Assembly (NCBI GenBank): GCA_006386115.1
Contig: VFIW01000042.1
Span: forward strand, 372,001 to 436,000
Direction: 5' to 3'
DNA: 64,000 nucleotides
Source of the DNA: Globisporangium splendens
Lineage: Eukaryota; Oomycota; Peronosporomycetes; Pythiales; Pythiaceae
Of the stretch, positions 61,961 through 64,000 are shown in pieces (within the stretch, counting starts at the first letter, position 1; each line of letters begins with the position of its first letter). The notes beneath the pieces were generated by a model that was not told where the DNA came from, made no database searches, and saw nothing but the letters and a program-made list of their open reading frames with translations. Position numbers and translations under genes: made by a program.

Positions 61961-62611
61961 TGTAAGGGGCGCTGTTCACAACAGTCCCTTAAACACGGCA
62001 CACACGCTTGTGCGACGAGGAAGCGATCTCCCGACTTGGAGGGAGAGAAGACGACTTGAGGGCTTGAGAGAAAATTTGCAACTGAATTAAAATGCTTATG
62101 GTTCCTGTCGCTACTTGTAAATGAACCCCAAGGGCTCCTAGAGGTTTTATAACTAAAACCTAAACATACACAATAAAACCTATGAATCTGATATATAAAA
62201 CCTTGGGTACACTGAGGTTGAACCCACGAGATCTTCGAGAAGCTTGAACTTGAAGTCCCGTGGAAAATTCCCTGCAAAGTGATTGGCTACAGCCACTCAC
62301 TTTAGGTGGCAGAGACACGTTGGTCTCATCACCAGTGCAGTTTCCCAAGTAGGAACCATCACTCAGTACTTGATTAGTACATGGATGTCATCACTCTGTA
62401 CTGATTAGTACATGTGAACAACATTCTGCACTGATCAGCACAGAGAGCGCTCGTGACGTCATGGGATGACGTCACATGTGCATGTGGGGATTGTCGTACT
62501 GTAATCCCTTTGTTGTTTGTCTCTCCACAATGCACACTGAAGGTGGTGTGTGGCACACTAAATCTGGGAACAGATCCACCTTCATGTAATGGCTAGGTAT
62601 AGCCCATTACA
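61961..62611 (-). repeat. 5' LTR of the full-length chromovirus
   Basis: 651 bp. Apart from its U5 end (TGTAAGGGGCGCTGTTCACA, TTGTGCGACGAGG) it is nearly identical to the 3' LTR; one of the few other differences noticed is GTACTG for GTACCG near 62497. Confidence 0.95.
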
Positions 62612-64000
62612 GGAATCGCTCGAATCGCTCGTCGAGCCAGTACACCAAATCATCCAGAGCGTCACCATCCAGGTCTACGCCGGTGTTTTTAAGGCTCAGA
62701 AAGAACTGCCTAGCGGCAATCACTAATTCACCAACCGTGGGCGAGTAAACCAGGGTCACGACCGCGGACAACACGTCGACGGCTTCAATGATGTGGTCGA
62801 TAGCGGATGGGGAGCTGGGTGTAGGAAATGCGTTTTTCCCGGAGAAGTCGCACATATCAAGCGCCTTCAAACTCTTACGCTTGATCTTGATTGTCACTCA
62901 CTCGAAATGCATCACGGAGAGTCCTCGAGTTCCAAAGTCCCACCCATAGAGACCGTTCACGATCAACCGGTGGACGTTCGCCTGTAGCGCTGACGGGCGA
63001 AATTGGCTTCTGGTGTCGTTTTGAAGCTGGTCGAGCTGTGTGATCGCAGCAGTTGGGACTGTTGAATATGGCGCTTCCAGTGATTGTCCGTCGCCTTCCG
63101 CTGGTCCTCTTGCTGGAAGGTCGCCATCCTGGCACGTTGTAGGAGAGTCGAAACGCGGGCGCTTGCGTGCATACGTTTCATTGTGCCAGCGGGGAGGCGA
63201 GCGCAGGTCGATGCTCCTATCACTGTCGTCGTCCGAATCACTGAGCTCGCCGCCTCCGGTCCTCTTCTGGTTTCTGCTGGTGGGAATGGCATTCGCGGTC
63301 TTGGATACGTGTTGACTGTCAACGACTCCATCATCAAAGACTGACTCGCCTAGATGCACCGACTTCGGTGCGCGCCTTCCGCCCTCATGATAATACACAA
63401 AATCGAGGATGTGCTTCACGGAGACCATCACCATCTTCAACGACGCAATATCAACGAGCGGAACTTTACTCGCCTCTTCTCCAGGTGTCACCTTGAGCCG
63501 TTTGCATATCAACTTGACATTGCGCGTGGCTGCATGGCCTGCCCCATGAAACATGTCGTAAACGAGCTTGTGTCGCTCGCGCATCTCCGCTGGCATGACA
63601 GTAACCACCGGCAAGCCCCTGCTCACTCCAATCGCATACGTCTCGAGCGCTAGATCTTGCAGGTACTCCTCGTCGTAGGCCACGTCTTCGCTAGCATCCA
63701 CAAACGTCACGTGGAGGACACCGCTATCCCGACATCGATCCCAGCGGTACCCCGTCACGACACCGTAATCCCACCTCTCGGTCGCTCCATCCGTTCGACG
63801 CGCAACGCACACACAGCTTCCTACGTACGTCCCGATACCGGACGTCGCTTCTTCCTAAGTGACCTCACGAGAGATCACTTGGCTCGCCTCGAGTTCCAGC
63901 TCCATGTCTTCGAGGGTGCTCCAGCGTCCATTGTTGAGGCGCTGCACCTGCACACGCCCTCGGACGGTCACGGAGCCAGTTCCGTACGCGTACCCGGGCG
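62612..64000 (-). pseudogene. Gag-like frame of the DIRS-like element, N-terminal and middle part
   Basis: One reading frame from the right edge to the Ty3 insertion, interrupted by TAG at 63855-63857 and TGA at 62898-62900. It encodes VTVRGRVQVQRLNNGRWSTL, then after the TAG a beta-rich stretch (RWDYGVVTGYRWDRC, LHVTFVDASEDVAYDEEYL) with Tudor/chromo-like spacing, then YDMFHGAGHAATRNVKLICK, a Ser/Asp-rich basic linker, and after the TGA MCDFSGKNAFPTPSSPSAID. No ATG start is seen inside the window. The similarity to a Tudor-like fold is only an impression. Confidence 0.65.

Larger units (their letters stand above)
54969..62611 (-). mobile_element. Full-length Ty3/gypsy chromovirus (7,643 bp)
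   Basis: LTRs of 650 and 651 bp (TGTAA...TTACA), flanked by GGAAT at 54964-54968 and 62612-62616. A primer binding site follows the 5' LTR and a polypurine tract precedes the 3' LTR. Gag, protease, reverse transcriptase, RNase H, integrase and a chromodomain follow in that order. The integrase frame is broken by a 1-bp deletion. An antisense frame starts in the 3' LTR. Confidence 0.96.
50892..64000 (-). mobile_element. DIRS/Ngaro-like retrotransposon, decayed and split
   Basis: Order on the minus strand is gag-like frame (right edge to 62617, continued at 54963-54535), reverse transcriptase/RNase H (54522-51856), then tyrosine recombinase (51934-50892). This order without an integrase marks the tyrosine-recombinase retroelements (DIRS and Ngaro groups). 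The 7.6-kb Ty3/gypsy element at 54969-62611 sits inside gag. The 5' end is beyond the window. The nonsense and frameshift changes show it is no longer active. Confidence 0.85.

Overview
The window looks like nuclear DNA of an oomycete, most probably Phytophthora or a relative (Peronosporales). The reasons are gene-dense housekeeping loci with short GT-AG introns; initiator-like core promoters of the TCATTTCC-AAATT type; small secreted-protein genes, one with a CBM1-like domain and an RSLR motif; and chromodomain Ty3/gypsy, DIRS/Ngaro-like and LINE retroelements. The species cannot be named from the sequence alone.

Layout. 1-0.9 kb: a decayed unrecognised gene. 1.4-2.7 kb: a secreted Asp/His/Cys-repeat protein built on a 42-bp minisatellite. 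4.5-21.4 kb: a cluster of eight MIF/tautomerase genes (here MIF-A to MIF-H) interspersed with LINE fragments; four of them lie in two 3,124-bp inverted arms (10264-13387 and 18210-21333) that look identical except inside one exon. 21.4-30.25 kb: two truncated, rearranged Ty3/gypsy chromoviruses. 31-45 kb: conserved genes, namely Brr2/SNRNP200 helicase, a Ser-rich acidic protein, a ninth MIF (MIF-I) and a membrane-anchored SET/LSMT-like protein with an internal stop. 45.5-46.7 kb: ribosomal protein eL20 (RPL18A). 48.2-49.4 kb: a type II membrane protein. 49.6-50.4 kb: two head-to-head secreted-protein reading frames. 50.9-64 kb: a decayed DIRS/Ngaro-like element, split by a full-length Ty3/gypsy chromovirus (54969-62611) with LTRs, PBS, PPT and a GGAAT target duplication.

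How the parts relate. MIF proteins are small trimeric cytokine/tautomerase-fold proteins. The cluster grew by block duplication (gene plus upstream DNA, sometimes with a LINE 3' end) and inversion, and exon 2 of two copies appears homogenised by gene conversion. All copies keep Met-Pro at the N terminus, but the eight clustered copies have replaced the residue equivalent to human Lys32 by Arg or Val; only the isolated MIF-I keeps Lys. Brr2 (spliceosome) and eL20 (ribosome) are ordinary housekeeping genes.

The most noteworthy items are the MIF cluster with its inverted repeat and exon-limited conversion, the repeat-bearing CBM1/RSLR secreted protein, the open antisense coiled-coil frame in the chromovirus, and the SET-like gene with one internal stop. 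Alignments, exon limits and counts were made by eye from the sequence; no database search was run.
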